From assembly GCF_024609265.1 (NCBI RefSeq), contig NZ_JANHMP010000003.1:361497-425496 (forward strand): a DNA stretch of 64,000 nucleotides, given 5' to 3'. Below the pieces are notes generated by a model, which was not told the DNA's origin, did not search any database, and worked only from the letters and a program-made list of their open reading frames with translations. Position numbers and translations under genes: made by a program. Shown piece by piece: positions 26,991 through 36,922 of this stretch (its first letter is position 1; every line of letters starts with the position of its first letter). Source of the stretch: Geothrix campi (GTDB lineage: Bacteria > Acidobacteriota > Holophagae > Holophagales > Holophagaceae).

Positions 26991-29027
26991 ATGCCCCGCA
27001 CCCACCATCGTTCCGTCTGCCCCTACGATTGCCCCGACGCCTGCGGCCTCGTGATCGAGGTGGAAGACGGCCGCGCCGTGGCGGTGGCGGGCGACCCGGA
27101 GCATCCCTTCACCCGGGGGAACCTCTGCCCGAAGATGAACCGCTACCAGGACACGGTGCACCATCCGGAGCGGCTGACGACGCCCCTGCGCCACACCGGC
27201 GCGAAGGGCGAGGGCGCGTTCGCGCCCATCTCCTGGGACGAGGCCATCGGGGAGATCGCCGAGCGGTGGCGGCGGATCATCGCCGCTCACGGCGCCGAGG
27301 CCATCCTGCCCTACTCCTACGCGGGCACCATGGGCCTCGTCCAGCGCAATGCCGGGCATGCCTTCTTCCATCGGCTGGGGGCCTCGAAGCTGGACCGCAC
27401 CATCTGCTCGCCGGCCAAGAGCGAGGGCTGGGCCCTGGTCATGGGCGGCACGCCCGCGCCGCACCCGGACGCCTGCGCCGCCAGCGACCTCATCCTGCTC
27501 TGGGGCATCAACGCCGCGGCCACCACCGTCCACGCCCTCCACGCCGTGCGGGAGGCCAAGCGGAAGGGCGCCCAGGTCTGGCTCATCGACACCTACGCCC
27601 ACGCCACGGCGCCCCTCTGCGACCGCGTGGTGCTGGTGCGCCCGGGCACGGACGGGGCCCTGGCCCTGGGGATCCTCCACCTGCTGGACCGCCTGGGTCT
27701 CTGTGACGAGGCCTTCCTCGCAGCCCATGTCCAGGGTGCGGCGGAGCTTCGGGAACGCATCCTGCCGGACTATCCACCGGAGCGGGTGGAGGCGATCACC
27801 GGCGTGCCCGCGGCCACGGTCCACGAGCTGGCGGAGGCCTACGGCCGCGCCCGCGATCCGCACCTGCGCCCGGGGAACGGGATCTCCCGCTACGGCAACG
27901 GCGCCATGACCCTGCGCACGCTGGCCTGCCTTCCGGCCTTCGTGGGGGCCTACGCCAAGCCCGGCGGCGGCGGTTTCGCCTCCACCAACACCGGGGGCGC
28001 CTTCCCCATGCATCTCCTCGAGCGCGAGGATCTGCTGCCCCGCCCTGTCCGAACCCTCAACATGAACCAGCTGGGCCGCGCCTTGAACGAGGTGCAGGAC
28101 CCGCCGGTGGCCTCACTCTATGTCTACCACTCGAACCCCGCGGTGGTGGCGCCGGACCAGAACGCCGTGCTGCGGGGCCTGGCCCGGGAGGACCTCTTCA
28201 CGGTCGTGCACGAGCGGTTCATGACGGACACGGCCCGGTTCGCCGATCTCGTCCTGCCCGCTACCACCTCCCTGGAGCACAGCGACCTCTACCGCGCCTT
28301 CGGGCACTACGCCATCCAGGGGGCGCGACCCGTGGTGCCGCCGGTGGGGGAGAGCCGCTCGAACCTCGAGGTGTTCCAGGCCCTGGCGCGGGCCATGGGG
28401 TTCACGGAGGAAGTGTTCTCGCAGTCCGCCGACGACCTCATCGATGCCCTCCTGGCCGAGCCCCATCCGTGGCGGGCGGGCCTGGACGAGGCCCGGCTCG
28501 CCCAGGGCTTCGCGGTGGAGCTGGACCCGGGCCGCGGCACGGGTCTCCGCTTCCACACCCCCAGCGGCAAGGTGGAGGTCCTCAACCTCCGCGATCCGGA
28601 GCCCCTGCCCCGTTTCCTGCCGCCCCATAGCGCGAATGATCCGCACTCCCTTCAACTGGTGACGGCCCCGGCGGTCCAGGGCCTCAACAGCACCTTCCAC
28701 GAGCGGGAGGACCTGCGGCGGCGCATGGGCCGGATGACCCTCCGGGTGAACCCTGCCGAGGCCGCGGCCCGGGGCCTGGCGGACGGCGGTCCGGTGACCG
28801 CGTTCAACGGCCTGGGCGAGGTGGCCTTCACCCTGGAGGTGACGGACAAGGTGCCCGCCGGGGTTGCGGTGGCCGAGGGGGTGTGGTGGCGCCGCCACGC
28901 TCCCGGTGACCGCACCGTGAACGCCCTGACCTCCCAGCGCCTCACGGATCGCGGTGGCGGCAGCACCTTCTACGACAACCGGGTGGAGGTGCGGGCCGGC
29001 TGGCCGGTCCCAGCCCCCGCGCCCTGA
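26991..29027 (+). CDS. Molybdopterin-dependent oxidoreductase with N-terminal [4Fe-4S] cluster
   Basis: 678 residues from ATG 26991 with GGAGG at 26980-26984; the open frame extends 507 bp upstream, but that part only shadows the AraC gene. The N-terminus HHRSVCPYDCPDACGLVIEVEDGR...GNLCPKMN supplies the four cluster cysteines. Bis-MGD landmarks include SWDEAIGEIAERW, SYAGTMGLVQRNAGHAFFHRLG, ADLVLPATTSLEHSDLYRAFGHY and the C-terminal domain with VNPAEAAARGLADGGPV. There is no twin-arginine signal, so it is cytoplasmic. It is of the short stand-alone type often called anaerobic dehydrogenase; no small subunits are adjacent. Substrate unknown. The molybdate importer encoded at 53.4 kb would supply its metal. 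Confidence 0.9.
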   Translation: MPRTHHRSVCPYDCPDACGLVIEVEDGRAVAVAGDPEHPFTRGNLCPKMNRYQDTVHHPERLTTPLRHTGAKGEGAFAPISWDEAIGEIAERWRRIIAAHGAEAILPYSYAGTMGLVQRNAGHAFFHRLGASKLDRTICSPAKSEGWALVMGGTPAPHPDACAASDLILLWGINAAATTVHALHAVREAKRKGAQVWLIDTYAHATAPLCDRVVLVRPGTDGALALGILHLLDRLGLCDEAFLAAHVQGAAELRERILPDYPPERVEAITGVPAATVHELAEAYGRARDPHLRPGNGISRYGNGAMTLRTLACLPAFVGAYAKPGGGGFASTNTGGAFPMHLLEREDLLPRPVRTLNMNQLGRALNEVQDPPVASLYVYHSNPAVVAPDQNAVLRGLAREDLFTVVHERFMTDTARFADLVLPATTSLEHSDLYRAFGHYAIQGARPVVPPVGESRSNLEVFQALARAMGFTEEVFSQSADDLIDALLAEPHPWRAGLDEARLAQGFAVELDPGRGTGLRFHTPSGKVEVLNLRDPEPLPRFLPPHSANDPHSLQLVTAPAVQGLNSTFHEREDLRRRMGRMTLRVNPAEAAARGLADGGPVTAFNGLGEVAFTLEVTDKVPAGVAVAEGVWWRRHAPGDRTVNALTSQRLTDRGGGSTFYDNRVEVRAGWPVPAPAP

Positions 29028-29036
29028 AGCGTGCGC

Positions 29037-29057
29037 TCTTGACATATCGTCAAGAGA
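29037..29057 (+). other. Small dyad in the gap before gdhA
   Basis: Perfect 8-bp inverted repeat CTCTTGAC / GTCAAGAG with an ATATC loop, 10 bp after the molybdoenzyme stop. It could be a weak terminator or an operator. The rest of 29058-29283 shows no gene. Confidence 0.4.
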
Positions 29058-29283
29058 ACGCCGTGGGCACCCATCAAATGGCCCGCTTTTAGTGCTCCCC
29101 ATCACCTCTTGATACCTGCCCCTCGCCCGGCCCGGCTCCTGAGGCTAGAGTCATGTCGTCCTGTTTTCGGCCCTTGAACCACGCCGCGGCAGCCTCGGGA
29201 CGGGCGCAACGGCCACCACCTCAAGACCCCATCCGATCGGAGCTCCGGCTTCGCCTTCACACCCCCTTCCTCCCGGAGGAACC

Positions 29284-30633
<1,350 letters not shown>

Positions 30634-30656
30634 TCGTTTCCGCTTTTCACCAAGGC

Positions 30657-30688
30657 AAAAAGGGGGGCCGCGTGCGGCCCCCCTTTTT
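30657..30688 (+). terminator. Strong terminator after gdhA
   Basis: Perfect 15-bp stem AAAAAGGGGGGCCGC with its complement ending in TTTTT, turn GT, 24 bp after the gdhA stop. Confidence 0.92.
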
Positions 30689-30728
30689 ATGCCCAGACCA
30701 GTAAACTGCGGTGGAGACGAGGCCCCTA

Positions 30729-30998
30729 AGAGCTCCTAACAAAATCCCACGACGCCGCGATGAAGCTAGGCGGGATGCACCGAAAGGAAGGGCCCGCAGG
30801 GCGATGCGGGACATCGTTCAAGGGGCCTGACGCCGCGGGGCGTCCGCCTGGCTTCATCCCTCCGGGCGAGGGGTGGTGGGCTTCTCGATGCTTCGTCACG
30901 CTCGCCGCGCGTAGTGCCTGCTACGCTTCGACTCGCGTTCCTCGCCTCGCTCGCCCAGCACCCTTCGCGCGGTGGCGTGGGATTTTGTTAGGAGCTCT
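30729..30998 (+). repeat. 270-bp structured element with perfect 22-bp terminal inverted repeats
   Basis: The ends are exact inverted copies: AGAGCTCC...ATCCCAC at 30729-30750 and its complement at 30977-30998. Nested inside are a 15-bp pair 30759-30773 / 30844-30858 (one mismatch, G-U in RNA) and an 11-bp pair 30871-30881 / 30953-30963 (one mismatch). Smaller hairpins are CCCGCA/TGCGGG (30793-30810), GACGCC/GGCGTC (30829-30844) and GCGTAG/CTACGC (30909-30926). It begins 40 bp after the gdhA terminator and ends 2 bp before the ATG at 31001. The right end supplies AGGAG as the ribosome-binding site. No target duplication and no coding capacity are visible. It may be a MITE-like insertion or a structured 5' leader. 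Confidence 0.8.
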
Positions 30999-31000
30999 GA

Positions 31001-34000
31001 ATGATCAGTCGCGACTTCAACCAGATCTTCCACAAGTACGCGACGGACAAGGAGATCTTCCACGAGCTCATGCCCCTGCGCACCCGGGAGATCCTCCTGG
31101 TGGCCCCGGCCTTCGATGCCTTCACGCTGGAACAGGACGGCCTGCTGACGGAGATCCTCTTCGACGGCTACTACCAGCTCAACATGAGCAACCCGCCGCG
31201 GGTGACCAACGTGTCCACCGTGGAGGAGGCGCTGGAGCGCTGCGCCAGCCGGCATTTCGACATCATCATCGTCATGAGCCGCCTGGGTCAGGGCGGCCAC
31301 GTGGAGCTGTCGCGGGCCCTGCGGCAGGCCGCGCCGCGCATCCCCATCTACCTGCTGCTCAACGACAACGTGGAAGTGGGCGTCATGGACCGGCGGCGAC
31401 AGGAGCTGCAGCGCCACTTCGACCAGATCTTCGTGTGGAACGGGAACCCCGAGATCTTCATGGCCATGGTGAAGTTCATGGAGGACCGCGCCAACGTCCT
31501 CAACGACACCAAGGTGGGCCTCACCCGCGTGATCCTCCTGGTGGAGGACAGCATCCGCTACTACTCGCGGTACCTGCCCATCCTCTACAGCGAGATCCTC
31601 AAGCAGACCACCCGCCTGGCCAAGGAACAGAACATGGACCGCATGACGCGGACCCTGTCCATGCGCGTCCGCCCGAAGGTGATCCTGGCCACCTCGTACG
31701 AAGAGGCCATGGCCTTCTGCGACCAGTTCCAGGACTACCTGCTCTGCGTCATCTCCGACCGCAAGTTCCCCAAGGACGGCGCTCTGGACCGCGAGGCCGG
31801 CATCAAGCTGATCCGGGCGCTCAAGGAGCGCATCCCCGACTTGCCGACCCTGCTCCAGTCCTCGGATCCCCTCAAGGAATCCTGGGCCACGGCCCTGGGC
31901 AGCGGTTTCCTCAACAAGAACTCGTACACGCTCGGCGCCGAACTCTCCGCCTTCTTCTATGAACGCCTGGGCTTCGGCGACTTCATCTTCCGCGACCCCC
32001 AGGGCGAGGAGATCGCCCGAGCCACGGACATGGAGGACCTGCGGGAGAAGCTGCGGACCGTGCCCGCCGAATCGCTGGTCTACCACGCCATGCGCAACCA
32101 CTTCTCGTCCTGGATCATGGCCCGCGGCGAGGTCCAGGTCGCCAAGGGCCTGGCGCGGTTCCGCATCTCGGACTACCGCGACCCCGAGGAGATGCGCACC
32201 TTCCTCATCGACGTGGGCGACTACGTGCAACGCATCAAGACCCTGGGGAAGGTGATCCCTCTCACGGATTCCACGCCCCGGGACGAACCCAACATCCTCC
32301 GCCTGGCCCCCGGCTCCATGGGCGGCAAGGCGCGCGGCGTGGCCTTCACCCACTCCCTGCTCTCCCGCCTGGACCTGGAGAACCTGGTCCCCGACGCGAA
32401 CATCCGCATCCCGCGTTCCGCCATCATCGGCACCGAGGAGTTCGCCGGTTTCATCCACCGGAACGGCCTGAGGCAGATGGTCCAGAGTGACGCCGACGAC
32501 GACGCCATCAAGCGGCGCTTCCTCATGGGCTCGCTGTCGCCGGAGCTGAGCGCCAAGCTGCGCCTCTTCCTCACCAAGCACGCCAAGGTGCCCCTGGCCG
32601 TGCGCTCTTCCGGCCTGCTGGAGGACAGCCTCTCCCACCCCTTCGCCGGGCTCTACAGCACCTTCTTCCTGCCCAACAACGACCCCGATCCCGCCGTGCG
32701 CGAGGTCCAGCTCATGGAGGCCATCAAGCTGGTCTACGCCTCGGTGTACTCGAAGGCCTCCCGCGCCTACTTCCAGGCCATCGACTACAAGATCGAGGAA
32801 GAGCAGATGGCCATCCTCATCCAGGAGGTCTCCGGCCGGCGGTTCGGCCAGCGTTTCTACCCCCACATCTCCGGCGTGGCGCAGTCCTTCAACTACTATC
32901 CCGTGGCCTATACGCTGCCGCAGGACGGCATCGCCAACATCGCCGTGGGGTTGGGCAAGTACGTGGTGGAGGGGGAAAAGGCCTACCGCTTCGCGCCCCC
33001 CTACCCCGAGATGGACATGATCCCCCCCAAGGAGCAGCTGCGCACCACGCAGAAGCACTTCTACGCCCTGGACATGAGCCGTACCTCCGTGGACCTCTAC
33101 GGCGGCGAGGACACCACGCTGCTCAACCTGGACATCCAGGAGGCCGAGAAGGACGGCGCCCTGGACCACTGCGCCTCCGTCTGGGACTGGAACGACGATC
33201 GCATCCAGGACGGCCTCGACCACGCGGGCCCGCGCATCGTGAACTTCCGCAACATCCTCAAGTACGACCAGTTCCCCCTGGCGGGCATCCTCCAGCGCCT
33301 GTTGGAGCTGATCCGCCAGGCCATGGAAACGCCGGTGGAGCTGGAATTCGCCGTGAACCTCGATCCCGACCCACAGAACGGCAAGCCCACGTTCACCCTC
33401 CTGCAGATCAAGCACCAGCTCATGGAGACCGGCGATGTGAACCTCTCGCCCGAGGACCTCAACCCGGCCGAGGTCTTCCTCTTTTCCGAGCGGTGCGTGG
33501 GCAACGGGATTGTCGAAGGCCTGCGGGACGTCGTCTGGGTGGATCCAGAGGGCTTCGACAAATTCGAGACCCCCGCATTGGCGGCAGAGATCGAGAAGCT
33601 CAACGACCGCTTCCGCGCCGAAGGGGGGAAGTACGTCCTGCTGGGGCCGGGGCGCTGGGGCAGCAACGACCGCCACCTGGGCATCCCCATCGTGTGGTCC
33701 ATGATCTCCTGCGCCCAGGTGATCGTGGAGTACGCCATGGAGAACTTCCAGGCGGACGCCTCGCTGGGCTCCCACTTCTTCCACAACGTGACATCCCTGA
33801 ACATCGGGTACTTCACCGTGCCCTACCCGCGCGGTTCCAGCCTCCTCGACTGGGACTGGCTGCGCCGGCAACCCGAGGCCTGGCGCTCCGGCTGCCTGGT
33901 GCACACCCGCCTGGAGGAGCCCATCCACATCGTCATGGATGGACGGCGCAGCGCCTCGGCCATCTTCAAACGCGCCCCAAAGCCCGCGCCCGAAGAGCCG

Positions 34001-34015
34001 GAGGAATTCCAGTAG
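31001..34015 (+). CDS. PEP/pyruvate-binding (PPDK N-terminal-like) domain protein with receiver-like N-terminal half
   Basis: 1004 residues. The first half resembles tandem receiver folds without full catalytic sets (ILLVAPAFDAFTLEQDGLL; HFDIIIVMSRLGQGG; VILLVEDSIRYYSRYLPILYSEIL). From about residue 436 an ATP-grasp-like PEP/pyruvate-binding domain begins: LAPGSMGGKARGVAFTHSLL, then PLAVRSSGLLEDSLSHPFAGLYSTFF at about 530, GRRFGQRFYPHISGVAQSFNYYP, and LLQIKHQL. The swivelling phospho-His domain and the C-terminal PEP barrel of PPDK and PEP synthase are missing, so it is not a complete synthase. Function unknown; perhaps an ATP-dependent phosphotransferase or regulator. Its ribosome-binding site lies in the inverted-repeat element immediately upstream. 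Confidence 0.8.
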   Translation: MISRDFNQIFHKYATDKEIFHELMPLRTREILLVAPAFDAFTLEQDGLLTEILFDGYYQLNMSNPPRVTNVSTVEEALERCASRHFDIIIVMSRLGQGGHVELSRALRQAAPRIPIYLLLNDNVEVGVMDRRRQELQRHFDQIFVWNGNPEIFMAMVKFMEDRANVLNDTKVGLTRVILLVEDSIRYYSRYLPILYSEILKQTTRLAKEQNMDRMTRTLSMRVRPKVILATSYEEAMAFCDQFQDYLLCVISDRKFPKDGALDREAGIKLIRALKERIPDLPTLLQSSDPLKESWATALGSGFLNKNSYTLGAELSAFFYERLGFGDFIFRDPQGEEIARATDMEDLREKLRTVPAESLVYHAMRNHFSSWIMARGEVQVAKGLARFRISDYRDPEEMRTFLIDVGDYVQRIKTLGKVIPLTDSTPRDEPNILRLAPGSMGGKARGVAFTHSLLSRLDLENLVPDANIRIPRSAIIGTEEFAGFIHRNGLRQMVQSDADDDAIKRRFLMGSLSPELSAKLRLFLTKHAKVPLAVRSSGLLEDSLSHPFAGLYSTFFLPNNDPDPAVREVQLMEAIKLVYASVYSKASRAYFQAIDYKIEEEQMAILIQEVSGRRFGQRFYPHISGVAQSFNYYPVAYTLPQDGIANIAVGLGKYVVEGEKAYRFAPPYPEMDMIPPKEQLRTTQKHFYALDMSRTSVDLYGGEDTTLLNLDIQEAEKDGALDHCASVWDWNDDRIQDGLDHAGPRIVNFRNILKYDQFPLAGILQRLLELIRQAMETPVELEFAVNLDPDPQNGKPTFTLLQIKHQLMETGDVNLSPEDLNPAEVFLFSERCVGNGIVEGLRDVVWVDPEGFDKFETPALAAEIEKLNDRFRAEGGKYVLLGPGRWGSNDRHLGIPIVWSMISCAQVIVEYAMENFQADASLGSHFFHNVTSLNIGYFTVPYPRGSSLLDWDWLRRQPEAWRSGCLVHTRLEEPIHIVMDGRRSASAIFKRAPKPAPEEPEEFQ

Positions 34016-34034
34016 AAAGGGGCGGTGGCGGCGC

Positions 34035-34568
34035 CTATTTCGCCCGGGTGTACTCCATCTCCATGAGCTTCACGAAGGCGCCGTCCTTGCCCTTCATGAA
34101 CATGACCGCGGTCCGGTGGTCCCGGTCGACCTGGGTGTGGACCTCCTTGAAGGTGGCGGGCTTCCCGGCCTCGTCGTAGCCCTCGAAGAAGAGGGTCATC
34201 TCCCGGCAGTCCTTGGCGCAGGTCCCCTTGCTGACGGCCATCCAGGTGCCGGAGTTGTCGACCCAGCTGCCCACGTGGGCGTTCTGGTGGGTGTCGTAGC
34301 CGAAGAGGCCGTGGCCCTCGAAGGTCATGCCCATCATCTCGGCACGCATCTCCGATTTCAGCCAGAGGCCGCCGGCCACCAGGGTGTTGGTCTCCGTCCC
34401 CTTGGACACCACGGGCGGCTTGGACGGATCCATGAACATCTTCGCCACGGCGATCCAGGTGCCCGCCTGGTCTTTCATGGCCAGGTGGTGGGCCGTGGGC
34501 TTGGGAAGGGGGCTTTCCTGGGCGGACAGGGCCAGGACACATCCGAGGGAGAGGAGCAAGGCGCGCAT
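34035..34568 (-). CDS. Secreted DUF1579-family protein
   Basis: 177 residues. A signal peptide MRALLLSLGCVLALSAQ predicts export. The mature part follows the DUF1579 plan, a lipocalin-like beta barrel: MKDQAGTWIAVAKMFMDPSKPPVVSKGTETNTLVAGGLWLKSEMRAEMMGMTFEGHGLFGYD and then TWMAVSKGTCAKDCREMTLFFEGYD. Two close cysteines (TCAKDC) could form a disulfide. The family has no assigned function. It is convergent with the PEP-binding protein gene, with only 19 bp between the stops, and divergent from gmk. Confidence 0.85.
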   Translation of the reverse strand: MRALLLSLGCVLALSAQESPLPKPTAHHLAMKDQAGTWIAVAKMFMDPSKPPVVSKGTETNTLVAGGLWLKSEMRAEMMGMTFEGHGLFGYDTHQNAHVGSWVDNSGTWMAVSKGTCAKDCREMTLFFEGYDEAGKPATFKEVHTQVDRDHRTAVMFMKGKDGAFVKLMEMEYTRAK

Positions 34569-34649
34569 GGGACCTCCAGAGGCCCATGCTACCCCGCCCG
34601 GAACCCGGCGCCAGCCCGGCTTCCGCTAAAGTGGGGGGAGGAGGGGCCC

Positions 34650-35264
34650 TTGATCCACCATCCCGGCAACGTGTTCGTCGTCTCCGCCCCGTCGGGAGCG
34701 GGCAAGTCCACCCTGACCCAGCGACTGGTGCAGAGCGTGCCGGACCTGATCTTCTCCATCTCCTTCACGACCCGGAAGCCCCGGCCCGGCGAGGTGGACG
34801 GGCGCGACTACTTCTTCATCGACGACGCCCGCTTCGACGCCATGGTACGCGAGGGCGGCTTCGTGGAATGGGTGCAGATCTACGGCCAGCGCTACGGCAC
34901 GGGCCGGGAGTGGCTGCACGGCGTGCTGACCACGGGACTCGACGTGCTGCTCGACATCGAGACCACGGGGGCCCTGAACCTGCGGCGGGCCATCCCCGAT
35001 GCCCGCATGATCTTCATCCTGCCGCCCTCCGCCGCCTCCCTGGAACAGCGCCTGCGCAGCCGCGGCAAGGACTCGGACGAGCAGATCCGCATCCGCATGA
35101 AGCATGCGCGCCACGAGCTGGAGCTGTACCACGCCTACGACTACCTGGTGTTGAATGACGACCTTGAACTCGCCTACCAGCAGTTCGAGAGCATCATCCA
35201 CGCCACCCGGGCCAGCCGGGAACGCATGGCCCCCGTGGCCCAGAGGATCCTCGAAGGGTTCTGA
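34650..35264 (+). CDS. gmk: Guanylate kinase
   Basis: 204 residues from TTG 34650, chosen because GGGAGGAGG lies just upstream and gives the standard N-terminus ahead of VFVVSAPSGAGKSTLTQRL (P-loop). Other landmarks are ISFTTRKPRPGEVDGRDYFFI (GMP binding), EGGFVEWVQIYGQRYGT, VLLDIETTGAL, and the lid RLRSRGKDSDEQIRIRMKHA. It phosphorylates GMP to GDP with ATP. The open frame upstream of 34650 is not gene-like. It is followed by the S41 protease gene after 65 bp. Confidence 0.95.
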   Translation: MIHHPGNVFVVSAPSGAGKSTLTQRLVQSVPDLIFSISFTTRKPRPGEVDGRDYFFIDDARFDAMVREGGFVEWVQIYGQRYGTGREWLHGVLTTGLDVLLDIETTGALNLRRAIPDARMIFILPPSAASLEQRLRSRGKDSDEQIRIRMKHARHELELYHAYDYLVLNDDLELAYQQFESIIHATRASRERMAPVAQRILEGF

Positions 35265-35329
35265 GAAAACGGTGCATCGCCCCCGGAACGGCCCGGGCGT
35301 ATCCTGGAGCTATTCTCCCCGGGAGCCTC

Positions 35330-36910
35330 ATGGCCCGTTATCTCAAGCGCAATTGGATGTGGATGGTGATGGCCGCCACCGTGGCCGTGGCGGGGCCCCT
35401 GCTGGCCCGCTCCGGCGCGGAAGGCGCGCGTCAGCGTAGCCTCGAGACCCTGACCGAGGTCATGGATCTGGTGCAGAAGCAGAGCCCGGAACCTCCGGCC
35501 CCCCGCCAGATCACCCACGCCACCATCCAGGGCATGCTCCACACCCTGGACCCCCACTCGAACTACATGGACGAGAGCGAGTTCCGCCTGCTGCGCGAGG
35601 AGCAGAAGGGCTCCTTCTTCGGCATCGGCGCCATCATCCAGCAGCACGACCAGGGCATCGCCATCATCAGCCCCATGAAGGGCGGCCCCGCCGAGCGCCT
35701 CGGCGTGCGCTCGGGCGACATCATCAAGGAGATCGACGGCACGAGCACCGAAGGGATGAGTTCCAACGCCGCCCTCCAGAAGCTCCGGGGCGAGAAGGGC
35801 ACCCTGGTGGAACTCGCCATCCAGCGAGCGGGCATCGCGGATCTGCTGCGCTTCTCCATCCCCCGGGCCGAGGTCCCCACCAACAGCGTCTACTACAGCT
35901 TCATGCTGGGCCCCACCACCGGGCTCATCCTCATCAAGGATTTCGGCGAAACCACCGCCGATGAATTCGAGAAGGCCGTGGCCTCGCTCAAGAAGCAGGG
36001 CATGAAGCAGCTCATCCTCGACCTCCGCAGCAACGGCGGCGGCGTCCTGGATGCGGCCATCGGGATCTGCCGCCAGCTGCTGGGCCCCGATCAGCTCATC
36101 GTCAGCCAGAAGGGCCGGGACGGGCGCGACGAGAACCAGACGCGCACCAGCAAGGGGGCGCAACTCGATCCCTTCCCGCTTGTGGTCCTCATCAACCGCG
36201 GGTCCGCCAGCGCCAGCGAGATCGTCACCGGCGCCGTGCAGGACCATGACCGCGGCCTCGTCGTGGGCCAGACCAGCTGGGGCAAGGGACTCGTCCAGAG
36301 CGTCCTGCCCATCAACCGCTCCCGGGGGCTGGCGCTGACCACGGCCCGCTACTACACGCCCTCGGGCCGCAGCATCCAGCGTGACTACACCCACGGCCTG
36401 GACGACTACTACAACCCCGAGGACGAGAAGGATTCCAAACCCCAGGGCCCGGCCTTCAAGACCGACCTGGGCCGCACGGTCTATGGCGGGGGCGGCATCA
36501 ACCCCGACTATCCCCTGCCCCTGATCCGCCTCGATGAATTCATGATCAACCTCCGGTTCCGGCAGTCGGCCTTCTTCCGCTACGCCGTGCAGGAGAAGGA
36601 ACGCTTCGGAGTCCGGCCCGGCCAGCGCGCCGACGAGGCGGTGATGGCCCGGTTCCGCACCTGGGCCGCGGAACAGAAACTGCCCATCAGCGACAAGGAG
36701 TGGGCGGACCATCTGGAGGCCATGGAGGAGCAGCTCTCCATCGAGATGCAGAACGTCGCCTTTGGCGTGGAGGCCGGCTTCAAGCTCCTGTGCGAAAGGG
36801 ATCCTGTGATTCTCAAAGCCCTGGAGGTGATGCCCGAGGCCGAGACCCTGCTCCGCAAGAAGCAGCTTCTCAATCGCGCCTCCACAACCACAGCCGCCGC
36901 CCTGCGCTGA
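35330..36910 (+). CDS. S41-family C-terminal processing peptidase (CtpA-like)
   Basis: 526 residues. An N-terminal hydrophobic signal or anchor spans about 9-27. A PDZ domain runs over roughly 95-180 (GIGAIIQQHDQGIAIISPMKGGPAERLGVRSGDIIKEIDG). The S41 core has LILDLRSNGGGVLDAAIGICRQLL, the serine in GSASASE (Ser294) and the general-base lysine in SWGKGLVQS (Lys319), the Ser/Lys dyad of tail-specific proteases. The last 150 residues are helical. It acts in the periplasm or at the membrane, clipping or degrading envelope proteins. Good spacing to the following acyl-CoA dehydrogenase gene (12 bp) suggests co-transcription. Confidence 0.92.
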   Translation: MARYLKRNWMWMVMAATVAVAGPLLARSGAEGARQRSLETLTEVMDLVQKQSPEPPAPRQITHATIQGMLHTLDPHSNYMDESEFRLLREEQKGSFFGIGAIIQQHDQGIAIISPMKGGPAERLGVRSGDIIKEIDGTSTEGMSSNAALQKLRGEKGTLVELAIQRAGIADLLRFSIPRAEVPTNSVYYSFMLGPTTGLILIKDFGETTADEFEKAVASLKKQGMKQLILDLRSNGGGVLDAAIGICRQLLGPDQLIVSQKGRDGRDENQTRTSKGAQLDPFPLVVLINRGSASASEIVTGAVQDHDRGLVVGQTSWGKGLVQSVLPINRSRGLALTTARYYTPSGRSIQRDYTHGLDDYYNPEDEKDSKPQGPAFKTDLGRTVYGGGGINPDYPLPLIRLDEFMINLRFRQSAFFRYAVQEKERFGVRPGQRADEAVMARFRTWAAEQKLPISDKEWADHLEAMEEQLSIEMQNVAFGVEAGFKLLCERDPVILKALEVMPEAETLLRKKQLLNRASTTTAAALR

Positions 36911-36922
36911 AGCGAGGTCCCC

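Noticed and set aside
30896-33928. 1010-codon minus-strand open frame opposite the PEP-binding protein gene
   Set aside because: Same antisense effect of biased codon use; no ribosome-binding site and repetitive composition.
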